Part shown: piece after piece, positions 1-5,021 of the stretch | Numbering within the stretch: position 1 is the stretch's first letter | Layout of the letters: every line of letters starts with the position of its first letter | Assembly: GCA_016210245.1 (NCBI GenBank) | Contig: JACQUR010000526.1 | Coordinates: 1 to 5,056, forward strand | DNA length: 5,056 nucleotides | Direction: 5' to 3' | Origin: Chloroflexota bacterium | Lineage (GTDB): Bacteria > Chloroflexota > UBA6077 > JACQUR01 | Made by a program: the position numbers and the translations under genes | The notes under the pieces: model-generated | Told to the model about the DNA's origin: nothing | Databases searched by the model: none | Seen by the model: the letters and a program-made list of their open reading frames with translations, nothing else

Positions 1-46
1 ACTCAGCAGTCAGTCGTCAGCGGCCGCTGACGACTGACTGCTGAGT
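1..46. repeat. Perfect 46-bp palindrome downstream of livK (possible terminator hairpin)
   Basis: The two 23-bp arms pair without a mismatch around a central GGCC (22-25). Each arm is a run of degenerate heptamers of the form TCAGNNG (3-9, 10-16, 17-23, mirrored in 24-44), so it belongs with the other heptamer arrays here. It starts 15 bp beyond the livK stop codon, where the operon transcript would fold it into a very stable hairpin. A terminator or 3'-end stabiliser role is plausible. The bases that would show a U-tract lie outside the window, so termination is not demonstrated. Confidence 0.85.
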
Positions 47-61
47 GCTGCCTACTCTCCT

Positions 62-1243
62 TTAGTAGCGCACGTACTTGCCGCCCTTGATGGTCTTGAT
101 GATGGTGTTCCACTGGGCCGTGCGGTCCTTGGCGATCTGCAGCTCGCCGGCCACGCCCTTGTAGGAGCCGCTGGCAAGCAGCCCCTCACGGATCGCCTTG
201 GGCTCCGCGCCGTTCTTGGCCATCACCTGCCCGAGCAGGTTGGTGGTGTCGTAGAACGTGACCTGGCCAAAATCCGGGGCCTTGCCCGCCCGCTTCTTGA
301 AGGCTTCGACGAACGCGGCGGTCTTGGGAGCCGCCAGGTCGAGCTCGGAACTGGCGTAGATCACGCCGTTGGCCGCCTCGCCCGCGATCGGGATCGTATC
401 CGGGCCCTCCATGCTCGGCCCCTGGCCCAGCACCTGCACCTTGAAGCCCATCTCGGCCATCTGCTTGAGGACCAGCCCCTCGGCCTTGCCGCCGGTGCCA
501 AACAGGAGCATGGCGTCGACTTTCACGCCCTGGAGCTTGGTCAACGCAGTGCGGAAGTCGGTGCCATTCGTATCGAAGATCTCCGTGGCCGCGATGTCGG
601 CCCCGTTCTTCTTGGTGGTTTCCTCGAGCGCCGTCTGCGAGGCCCGACACTGCTCCGTGCCGCACATCATGACGGAGAATCGCTTGTAGCCCAGTTGCTT
701 GATCGCGAACTCGGTGACCACCTGGGTCTGATACGGGCTGCTGACGAACGTATTGAACGCCCAGGGGCTCATCGACGCGGTGGTGGGCAGTGTGCTATTG
801 GCGAAGATCACTGCCTGGAGCTCGTCCGCAACCGGTATCTGAGCCAGGGTCTGCCCGGTGAAGCTGGTCATGATGGCGACCGCCTTGTCCACCGAGATGA
901 GCTTGCGGGTGGCCGCGACCGCGTTCTTCGGATCGCCCTGTGTATCCTCGCTCAGCACCTCCAGCTTCCGGCCGTTGATCCCTCCAGCGGCGTTGATCTC
1001 CTCTGCCGCCATCAGGACCGCGGTGTTGATATTGGCACCATACTCCGCCAGCGCGCCAGTCAGGGGCATGGTGACCCCGATCCTGATCGACTCCTTTGGC
1101 TGTTCCTTGGGTTGCTCCTTTGCTGGCGCGGCCGGCGCCGAGGTGGCCGCGGGCGGAGCGGCGGTGGTACACGCCATCAGAGCGACGCTCACCAGGCTCA
1201 GAAGACCAATGAATCCAGATGTTCGCCAGAAGTGCAGCCGCAT
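62..1243 (-). CDS. livK: LivK-type ABC transporter substrate-binding lipoprotein
   Basis: This 393-residue extracytoplasmic receptor captures the solute and delivers it to the LivH/LivM permease. Residues 1-24 are a signal peptide with basic residues followed by a hydrophobic core. It ends in a lipobox-like LMAC with Cys25 as the expected lipidated residue; Met at -2 is slightly atypical. Residues 26-52 are an Ala/Pro linker ending in a KEQP repeat. From residue 53 the fold is a type I periplasmic binding protein (Peripla_BP_6): IRIGVTMPLTG (53-63), AAEEINAAGGINGR (79-92), EDTQGDPKNAV (99-109), and a typical C-terminus ending KGGKYVRY. Cys194 and Cys199 could form a local disulfide. The ATG at 1243 is chosen because AAGGAGG lies 5 nt upstream and the signal peptide follows; the frame stays open to 1684, but that extension is antisense to repeats and livF. 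It is the last gene of the operon. Ligand unknown. Confidence 0.94.
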   Translation of the reverse strand: MRLHFWRTSGFIGLLSLVSVALMACTTAAPPAATSAPAAPAKEQPKEQPKESIRIGVTMPLTGALAEYGANINTAVLMAAEEINAAGGINGRKLEVLSEDTQGDPKNAVAATRKLISVDKAVAIMTSFTGQTLAQIPVADELQAVIFANSTLPTTASMSPWAFNTFVSSPYQTQVVTEFAIKQLGYKRFSVMMCGTEQCRASQTALEETTKKNGADIAATEIFDTNGTDFRTALTKLQGVKVDAMLLFGTGGKAEGLVLKQMAEMGFKVQVLGQGPSMEGPDTIPIAGEAANGVIYASSELDLAAPKTAAFVEAFKKRAGKAPDFGQVTFYDTTNLLGQVMAKNGAEPKAIREGLLASGSYKGVAGELQIAKDRTAQWNTIIKTIKGGKYVRY

Positions 1244-1248
1244 GGCAA

Positions 1249-1255
1249 CCTCCTT
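1249..1255 (-). promoter_or_regulatory. Strong ribosome binding site of livK
   Basis: AAGGAGG on the minus strand, 5 nt before the ATG at 1243. It is the best Shine-Dalgarno match in the window and fixes the livK start. The other liv genes have weaker sites, which fits a binding protein needed in excess over the membrane complex. Confidence 0.85.
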
Positions 1256-1263
1256 GTTGTTAT

Positions 1264-1309
1264 AGTGGCCAGTGGCCAGTGGCCACTGACCACTGGCCAC
1301 TGACCACTT
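1264..1309. repeat. AGTGGCC heptamer array folded as an inverted repeat, livF-livK gap
   Basis: Three tandem AGTGGCC copies (1264-1284) run into complementary heptamers ACTGACC, ACTGGCC, ACTGACC (1285-1305) and a partial ACTT. Positions 1264-1282 pair with 1283-1301, 18 of 19 bp, around a central GGCC (1281-1284). The one mismatch (1276/1289) would be a G-U pair in the operon RNA. The hairpin fills most of the 68-bp livF-livK gap and ends 8 bp before the livK Shine-Dalgarno. It could act as an RNA stability, processing or attenuation element that sets livK expression apart from the upstream genes. That role is inference. Confidence 0.85.
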
Positions 1310-1311
1310 CC

Positions 1312-2019
1312 CTAGAACCCTCTCAGCGCCCTCACTGCCTCCTTCCCCTTCAACTGGTCGGGCGTGCCCTCGAAGACCACGCGGCCGTTGGCCTGGACGT
1401 AGACCCGGTGGGCCAGGCGTATGGCCAGGCTGACGTTCTGCTCGACGAGCAGCACGGTGACGCCGAGGTCCTGGTTGATCCGGCGGATCAGCTCGCCGAT
1501 GCGCTCGACCATGATCGGCGCCAGGCCGGCCGAAGGCTCGTCCAGCAGGCAGAGCTGGGGCCGCGAGAGCAGCGTCATGGCAAAGGCCAGGAGTTGGCGC
1601 TCGCCCCCGCTCAGGACGCCGGCCAGGGTACGCCGCTTCTCGTAGAGCACGGGGAACAGTTCCAGGAGGACTCCACCATCCCATCTGGCGGCTGCAGATT
1701 TGCCCATCGTCTCGCGGGCCAGCCTCAGGTTGTCCTCCACCGCCAGCTCGGAGAAGACCTGTCCGCCCTGGAGACAGTAGGCCAGGCCGTCACGGAGGTT
1801 CCGGTAGGGCGCCCGATTGGTGATATCGGCTCCTTTGAACCAGACCATCCCTGCGCTGACCGGAACGACGCCGAAGATCGCCTTCAACAGCGTAGACTTG
1901 CCAGCCCCGTTGTGGCCGATGAAGGCCACGATCTCCCGCTGTGCCACCTCGACCGCAATGTCGTGGAGCACCTGCTTGGAGCCATAGCCCGCGCAGAGCG
2001 CCTCAGTTTTCAGCAACAC
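1312..2019 (-). CDS. livF: LivF-type ATP-binding subunit of the importer
   Basis: One of the two cytoplasmic ATPases that bind LivH/LivM and hydrolyse ATP. Counted from the GTG at 2019 it is 235 residues, the usual LivF size. Visible motifs are Walker A GHNGAGKST (35-43), Q-loop Gln84 before VFSELAVEDNL, ABC signature LSGGE (136-140), Walker B LCLLDE (156-161) followed by PSAGLAP, and VEQN (192-195), where Gln stands in place of the usual switch His, as is normal in LivF. The frame stays open to 2124, but those 35 extra codons only translate the GC-rich repeats upstream. GTG 2019 has an AGGGGGGG purine run 4 nt before it and puts the conserved LLKTEALCAGYG right at the N-terminus; TTG at 2016 is the alternative. 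The stop is TAG at 1312-1314. Confidence 0.93.
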   Translation of the reverse strand: MLLKTEALCAGYGSKQVLHDIAVEVAQREIVAFIGHNGAGKSTLLKAIFGVVPVSAGMVWFKGADITNRAPYRNLRDGLAYCLQGGQVFSELAVEDNLRLARETMGKSAAARWDGGVLLELFPVLYEKRRTLAGVLSGGERQLLAFAMTLLSRPQLCLLDEPSAGLAPIMVERIGELIRRINQDLGVTVLLVEQNVSLAIRLAHRVYVQANGRVVFEGTPDQLKGKEAVRALRGF

Positions 2020-2023
2020 CGCG

Positions 2024-2031
2024 CCCCCCCT
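2024..2031 (-). promoter_or_regulatory. Probable ribosome binding site deciding the livF GTG start
   Basis: The minus strand reads AGGGGGGG here, 4 nt upstream of the GTG at 2019. It is a purine run rather than a perfect Shine-Dalgarno. It supports the internal start and sits just beside the end of the 28-bp repeat element. Confidence 0.5.
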
Positions 2032-2036
2032 GAGGT

Positions 2037-2093
2037 GTAGCGCGGGGGCTTGTCCCCCGCCACCGGGTGGCGGGGGACAAGCCCCCGCGCTAC
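2037..2093. repeat. 57-bp inverted repeat of two 28-bp GC-rich units
   Basis: A 28-bp unit beginning GTAGCGCGGGGGCTTG (2037-2064) is followed, after a single base, by its exact reverse complement (2066-2093). Each unit is itself a small hairpin: GCGGGGG and CCCCCGC flank a 5-nt loop. The element lies in the livG-livF gap and would form a stem of up to 28 bp in the operon transcript. It looks like a REP- or MITE-like dispersed palindrome. No transposase or terminal features of a known family are visible. Confidence 0.88.
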
Positions 2094-2109
2094 GATTGTT
2101 GTTCACGCA

Positions 2110-2137
2110 GGTGGCGGGGGACAAGCCCCCGCGCTAC
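2110..2137. repeat. Third copy of the 28-bp GC-rich unit
   Basis: Exact direct copy of the unit at 2066-2093, separated from it by 16 bp of unrelated, less GC-rich sequence, and ending 3 bp before the livG stop codon. The three identical copies make up most of the livG-livF gap (84 of 121 bp). The identity suggests recent amplification or active homogenisation. Confidence 0.88.
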
Positions 2138-2140
2138 GAC

Positions 2141-2956
2141 TTAGCCCGATGCTGATGGCTGATGGCTGATGGCTGAACGCTTGTCAACGGATGTGCCAAG
2201 GTAGAGATCGAGCACCTGCTCGTCGCGCTGGATGTCTTGCGGACAGCCGGCCGCGATCACCTCGCCCAGGAGGACGATCACTTTGTCGGAGAGCGACATC
2301 ACCACGTCCATGTTGTGCTCGACCAGCAGGATCGTTTTGCCGTGGCGCCGCACCAGGTCGCGCAGCACGTCCTGGATGCGGGCGACGATCTCGGCGTTCA
2401 CTCCCACCGTCGGCTCGTCGAGCAGCAGCAGCCGCGCGCGGGTGGCCAGGCAGCGCGCGAGGCTGAGCAGGCGCTGCTGGCCGTAGCTCAGGCGGCCGGC
2501 CAGCTCGTCCGCGCGCCCGGCGAGCCCAACCAACTCCAGCAGCTCCAGCGCCTCCGATCGAAGCCGAGCCTCCTCGGCTCGGTAGCGCGCACCACCGAAC
2601 AGGGCCACGAGCGGGTTCTCGCCAGCCTGGCCCGGAAAGGCGAGCATGACGTTATCCAGCACCCGCATCTCGGCGAACACCCGCGGGTCCTGCAGCATCC
2701 GCCCAATGCCCAGCCGGCTGATCGCGTGCGGGCGCAGGCCGGCAATGGGCTGGGACTCGAACAGCACGCTCCCACTATCCGGGCGCACAAGCCCATTGAT
2801 CACGTTCAGGGTCGTGGTCTTGCCAGCCCCGTTGGGCCCGATGAGCCCGGCGATCGTCCCGGCCCGGACCTGGAAGCTCACGCCCGACAGCGCCTGGACA
2901 CCGCCCAGGCGCTTGGCGATGCGCTGCAGCTCGAGCATCGGGGTTGTGGCACTCAT
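2141..2956 (-). CDS. livG: LivG-type ATP-binding subunit of the importer
   Basis: Second cytoplasmic ATPase of the importer, 271 residues from the ATG at 2956. Motifs: Walker A GPNGAGKTT (40-48), Q-loop Gln89 (RMLQDPRVF), signature LSYGQQR (156-162) typical of LivG, Walker B LLLLDEP (176-182), and switch His214 in LLVEHNMD. The family C-terminus is reached at LDLYLG (249-254); most of the remaining 17 residues are read from a GCTGATG heptamer array and end at a TAA just beyond it, so the tail is probably repeat-derived. The frame is open to 2998, but those 14 codons translate a palindrome inserted between livM and livG. ATG 2956 gives MSATTPMLELQRI, a normal LivG start, with only a weak site (AGG, 4 nt upstream). 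It originally overlapped the livM stop; see the 25-bp duplication. Confidence 0.93.
   Translation of the reverse strand: MSATTPMLELQRIAKRLGGVQALSGVSFQVRAGTIAGLIGPNGAGKTTTLNVINGLVRPDSGSVLFESQPIAGLRPHAISRLGIGRMLQDPRVFAEMRVLDNVMLAFPGQAGENPLVALFGGARYRAEEARLRSEALELLELVGLAGRADELAGRLSYGQQRLLSLARCLATRARLLLLDEPTVGVNAEIVARIQDVLRDLVRRHGKTILLVEHNMDVVMSLSDKVIVLLGEVIAAGCPQDIQRDEQVLDLYLGTSVDKRSAISHQPSASG
2151..2178. repeat. GCTGATG heptamer array inside the 3' end of livG
   Basis: Three perfect GCTGATG copies (2151-2171) and a partial fourth (GCTGAAC, 2172-2178). On the coding strand the unit reads CATCAGC, again a CAG-containing heptamer. Because 7 is not a multiple of 3, the array is read in shifting frame and gives the low-complexity tail SAISHQPSA. 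Unlike the other arrays in the window it is not folded as an inverted repeat. Confidence 0.85.
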
Positions 2957-2976
2957 GCTACCTGGTGCTCTCCGAT
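2952..2976. repeat. 25-bp direct repeat, copy 1 (livG start)
   Basis: Identical to 3026-3050, 74 bp away in the same orientation. This copy carries the livG ATG (2954-2956) and its upstream ribosome-binding region. The same bases in the other copy encode the last residues of LivM. Confidence 0.95.
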
Positions 2977-2980
2977 ACGG

Positions 2981-3014
2981 GGTGTAGCGGCACGGCATGC
3001 CGTGCCGCTACACC
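2981..3014. repeat. Perfect 34-bp palindrome inserted at the livM-livG junction
   Basis: The 17-bp arms pair exactly about a central GCATGC (2995-3000). The ends read GGTGTAGCGG and CCGCTACACC, so it shares GTAGCG/CGCTAC termini with the 28-bp unit of the livG-livF gap but has a different core. It lies within 49 bp (2977-3025) enclosed by two identical 25-bp repeats, which looks like an insertion with duplication of the target. It has no coding capacity. Confidence 0.9.
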
Positions 3015-3025
3015 AAGTTCCAGAC

Positions 3026-3050
3026 CTCATGCTACCTGGTGCTCTCCGAT
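3026..3050. repeat. 25-bp direct repeat, copy 2 (livM stop)
   Basis: Identical to 2952-2976. In this copy the minus strand encodes the LivM C-terminus (IGEHQVA) and its TGA stop at 3027-3029. The TGA forms an ATGA with the relic of the livG start codon, so the ancestral junction was probably a 4-bp stop/start overlap. Confidence 0.95.
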
Positions 3051-3944
3051 GAGTCCCTGGCGGCGATAGACCATGAGCAGCATCAAGATGAACCCGTAGA
3101 GCATGACCCGCAGGTGCGGGGCGAGCTGGCTGGGAATACCGACGAAGCGCAGCGCCTCCGGGAGCACGGCCAGCACCAGCGCGCCGGCAATGGAGCCCCA
3201 CAGACTGCCAGGCCCGCCGACGACCACCATCAGGAAGACGAGCACCGAGGTTTGAATGTCGAAGCTCGACGGGTCGATGTTGGTGAGCAGCGAGCCGTAG
3301 AGCGCCCCTGCCGCGCCGGCCATCGCGCCGGCCACGGCCCAGGCGAGCACCTTGTACGCGTCGACGTGCTTGCCCAGCAAGCGCGTCATCAGCTCGTCCT
3401 CGCGGATGCCTTTGAGGATCCTGCCCACGGGCGAGTTGACCAGCCGGAGCAGGGTAACAAACAGCAGCGCGGTGACGACGATGGAAAACACCAGGTAGAG
3501 CCCCTCTGGTCGCAGCGACAGGCCAGGCAGGTCCGGACGACGAATGCCGTGCAGACCGAAGGGGCCCTGCGTCACCGGCACCCAGTTGTAGAAGACCTCG
3601 AAGAAGATGAACTGCATGCCCAAGGTGGCGATGATGAAGTAGTCATCCTTCAGACGCAGCAGGGGGATGGAGAGCAGGGCGGCCAGCACGCCAGTCCCCG
3701 CGATCGCCAGCGGGGTCGCGAGCCAGAAGCTCAGGCCCAGTTGGACCATGGCCACCCCGGCCACGTAGGCCCCCACCCCGAAGTAGGCCGCGTGGGCCAG
3801 CGAGAGCAGGTTCGTGTAGCCCATCAGCAGATTCAACGAGGCGACGAGCACCACGAAGATGGTTGCCAGGGTCAGCACGTAGGCGAGGTAGGTCTCCAGA
3901 GCTTCACGCCTCCCGTCTAGCGAGCCCTCTGCCAAACACCCCAC
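3027..3944 (-). CDS. livM: LivM-type inner-membrane permease
   Basis: Transmembrane permease subunit that pairs with LivH and contacts LivG/LivF. From the GTG at 3944 it is 305 residues, strongly hydrophobic with about eight to ten membrane segments. Family hallmarks are LNLLMGYTNLLSLAHAA (37-53) followed by YFGVGAY, LRLKDDYFIIATLG (96-109), TQGPFGL (125-131), and the cytoplasmic ATPase-contact loop GRILKGIREDELMTRLLG (174-191), followed by an Ala/Gly-rich helix. No ATG exists at the 5' end. GTG 3944 overlaps livH by 41 bp. TTG 3935, CTG 3899 and GTG 3878 are alternatives; CTG 3899 has GGGAGG 9 nt upstream and begins just after the livH stop, and all would keep the conserved core. The 3' end has been duplicated next to livG. 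Confidence 0.92.
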   Translation of the reverse strand: MGCLAEGSLDGRREALETYLAYVLTLATIFVVLVASLNLLMGYTNLLSLAHAAYFGVGAYVAGVAMVQLGLSFWLATPLAIAGTGVLAALLSIPLLRLKDDYFIIATLGMQFIFFEVFYNWVPVTQGPFGLHGIRRPDLPGLSLRPEGLYLVFSIVVTALLFVTLLRLVNSPVGRILKGIREDELMTRLLGKHVDAYKVLAWAVAGAMAGAAGALYGSLLTNIDPSSFDIQTSVLVFLMVVVGGPGSLWGSIAGALVLAVLPEALRFVGIPSQLAPHLRVMLYGFILMLLMVYRRQGLIGEHQVA

Positions 3945-4779
3945 GCGGCAGGGCGAGCAGGATCACGAACAGGACCAGGAACACGGCGGTGTTGGGCCAG
4001 TTGCCTGGCAACTGCCAGGCCCAGAGGTTCTGCGCCAGCCCGATGATCAGCCCGCCGACGGCGGCGCCCGGCAGGTAGCCGATGCCTCCCACGGTCACGG
4101 CGACGGCCGATACGAGGATGATGGTCCAGGCGGAGCTGACGCTCACCCCGATGTCCAACACGAGCAGGGCCATGGCCAGGCCGGCCAGGCCCGAGCCGAG
4201 GGCGAAGACGAGCACCCGCACCTGCTGGACGTTGACCCCGAGCACCACGGCCAGATCCGGGTTGTTGGCCACGGCCCGGATCTGGCGCCCGTAGGGCGTG
4301 GATTGCAAGAAGAGCTGTAAGGCGGGATAGGTGACCGCGCAGACGGCGATGATCCACACGTGGAGCTGCGCCACCGTCAGCCCGAGCAGGTTGAGGGTGG
4401 GCAGGACGCCCGAGCGGACCACCTTGAGGTCGGTGCCGAAGAGCGCGCCCGAGAGCCCTTGCAGGACCAGGAACAGCCCGAAGGAGCCGACCACGAAGGC
4501 ATTGAGCCCTGCCCCGCGGCGGCGGAGCACGTTGTACAGCGAGAGCTCGGTCGCGGCACCGAGGAGGGCGGCGGTGAGGACGGCTGCGACGACGCCCGGG
4601 AGCAGTCCAGCTCCGAGTTGGACGGCCACGAAGAACATGGCGTAGCCGGATAGCAGGGCGATGGCGCCATGGGCGAGGTGAAAGATGCGGGCGGTGTTGT
4701 AGATCAGGGCAAAGCCCAGGGCCATCAACACGTACCCCGCACCGGTGACGACGCCATTCAGCAGGAACTGAGCAATCAT
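3904..4779 (-). CDS. livH: LivH-type inner-membrane permease
   Basis: Transmembrane partner of LivM, 291 residues from the ATG at 4779, as usual for LivH. Hallmarks: an N-terminus that enters the membrane at once (MIAQFLLNGVVTGAGYVL), LGFALIYNTARIFHLAHGA (21-39), and the cytoplasmic coupling loop STPYGRQIRAVANNPDLAVV (160-179) with LGVNVQQVRV after it, then GYLPGAAVGGLIIGLAQ near the end. About eight hydrophobic segments are visible. The frame remains open to 4845, but those 22 codons are only translated heptamer repeat. ATG 4779 has AGGGGG 4 nt upstream and matches the family start. The TGA stop overlaps the longest version of livM, so this is the one junction in the operon with no repeat. 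Confidence 0.93.
   Translation of the reverse strand: MIAQFLLNGVVTGAGYVLMALGFALIYNTARIFHLAHGAIALLSGYAMFFVAVQLGAGLLPGVVAAVLTAALLGAATELSLYNVLRRRGAGLNAFVVGSFGLFLVLQGLSGALFGTDLKVVRSGVLPTLNLLGLTVAQLHVWIIAVCAVTYPALQLFLQSTPYGRQIRAVANNPDLAVVLGVNVQQVRVLVFALGSGLAGLAMALLVLDIGVSVSSAWTIILVSAVAVTVGGIGYLPGAAVGGLIIGLAQNLWAWQLPGNWPNTAVFLVLFVILLALPRGVFGRGLARREA
3909..3914 (-). promoter_or_regulatory. Candidate ribosome binding site for an internal livM start
   Basis: GGGAGG on the minus strand inside the last codons of livH, 9 nt before an in-frame CTG at 3899. It is a better site than anything seen before GTG 3944 and suggests livM may start just downstream of the livH stop by translational coupling. It could be chance in GC-rich DNA. 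Confidence 0.35.
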
Positions 4780-4793
4780 GCCGCCCCCTGGCC

Positions 4794-4882
4794 CAGTAGG
4801 CAGTAGGCAGTAGGCAGTAGGCACAAGGCAGAAGGCACTGGCCACTGCCTACTGCCTACTGCCTTCTGCCTACTGCCTACTG
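4794..4882. repeat. CAGTAGG heptamer array folded as an 82-bp imperfect inverted repeat
   Basis: Four CAGTAGG copies (4794-4821) and two variants (CACAAGG, CAGAAGG) lead to a centre CACTGGCCACTG (4836-4847). Five mirrored copies follow (CCTACTG x4, CCTTCTG x1, 4848-4882). Positions 4801-4841 pair with 4842-4882, 36 of 41 bp, about a central GGCC (4840-4843). The array fills the gap between the small ORF and livH, supplies the stop codon of the former, and ends 4 bp before the purine run upstream of livH. In RNA it would be a very long hairpin just ahead of livH. Confidence 0.9.
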
Positions 4883-4995
4883 ACCGCCGCTACCACTCGA
4901 TCCGGACGGATCGGCAGGTCCTTGTAGCGCGAGGTGTCCACTTCGCGGTCAAAAAGCGCCAGCAGGGGGTTTTTCTTCGAGCTTTCGGATGCCAT
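4870..4995 (-). CDS. Small hypothetical protein, 41 aa, first gene seen in the operon
   Basis: ATG at 4995 with GGGAG 5 nt upstream opens a 41-codon frame on the same strand as the liv genes. The product begins MASESSKKNPLLALFD and continues REVDTSRYKDLPIRPDRVVA. It is charged, has no membrane segment, signal peptide or Cys, and I do not recognise the family. Codon choice and composition look like real coding DNA rather than repeat. The last four residues (VSRQ) and the TAG are read from the CAGTAGG array, so the native end may have been replaced or cut short, and this could be the N-terminal stub of a longer protein. It lies 90 bp upstream of livH and is flanked by heptamer arrays on both sides. 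A link to transport is only positional. Confidence 0.55.
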   Translation of the reverse strand: MASESSKKNPLLALFDREVDTSRYKDLPIRPDRVVAAVSRQ

Positions 4996-5000
4996 GAGGT

Positions 5001-5005
5001 CTCCC
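5001..5005 (-). promoter_or_regulatory. Ribosome binding site of the 41-aa ORF
   Basis: GGGAG on the minus strand with a 5-nt spacer to the ATG at 4995. It is the main reason, along with the non-repetitive codons, to treat this short ORF as a gene. Confidence 0.5.
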
Positions 5006-5021
5006 GGTGGTGTTCGGGCGT

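Noticed and set aside
20..27. Octamer GCGGCCGC suggesting a cloning-vector junction
   Set aside because: It is the natural centre of a perfect palindrome made of heptamers and no vector sequence is visible.
1259..1264. TATAAC as a -10 box for a separate livK promoter
   Set aside because: It lies only a few bases upstream of the ribosome binding site, so transcription would start within that site, and no -35 element is present in the heptamer array.
695..1303. Long plus-strand frames opposite livK, livF, livG and livM (for example 695-1303, 1219-2040, 2237-3052, 2997-3920)
   Set aside because: They are antisense shadows caused by high GC and codon bias. The products are rich in Arg, Gly, Ala and Gln, have no recognisable motifs or good ribosome sites, and lie opposite genes with clear family motifs.
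1244..1684. Extension of the livK frame to a 540-residue protein
   Set aside because: The added 147 codons run through the hairpin array and antisense to livF, and would bury the lipoprotein signal peptide in the middle of the protein.
2037..3050. Insertion sequence between the liv genes
   Set aside because: No transposase or room for one; the elements are short non-coding palindromes only.
4924..4931. GTAGCGCG in the small ORF (and GTAGCGC at 65-71 in livK) as a relic of the 28-bp unit
   Set aside because: The match stops after 7-8 bases and both sites are ordinary codons; chance is likely in GC-rich DNA.
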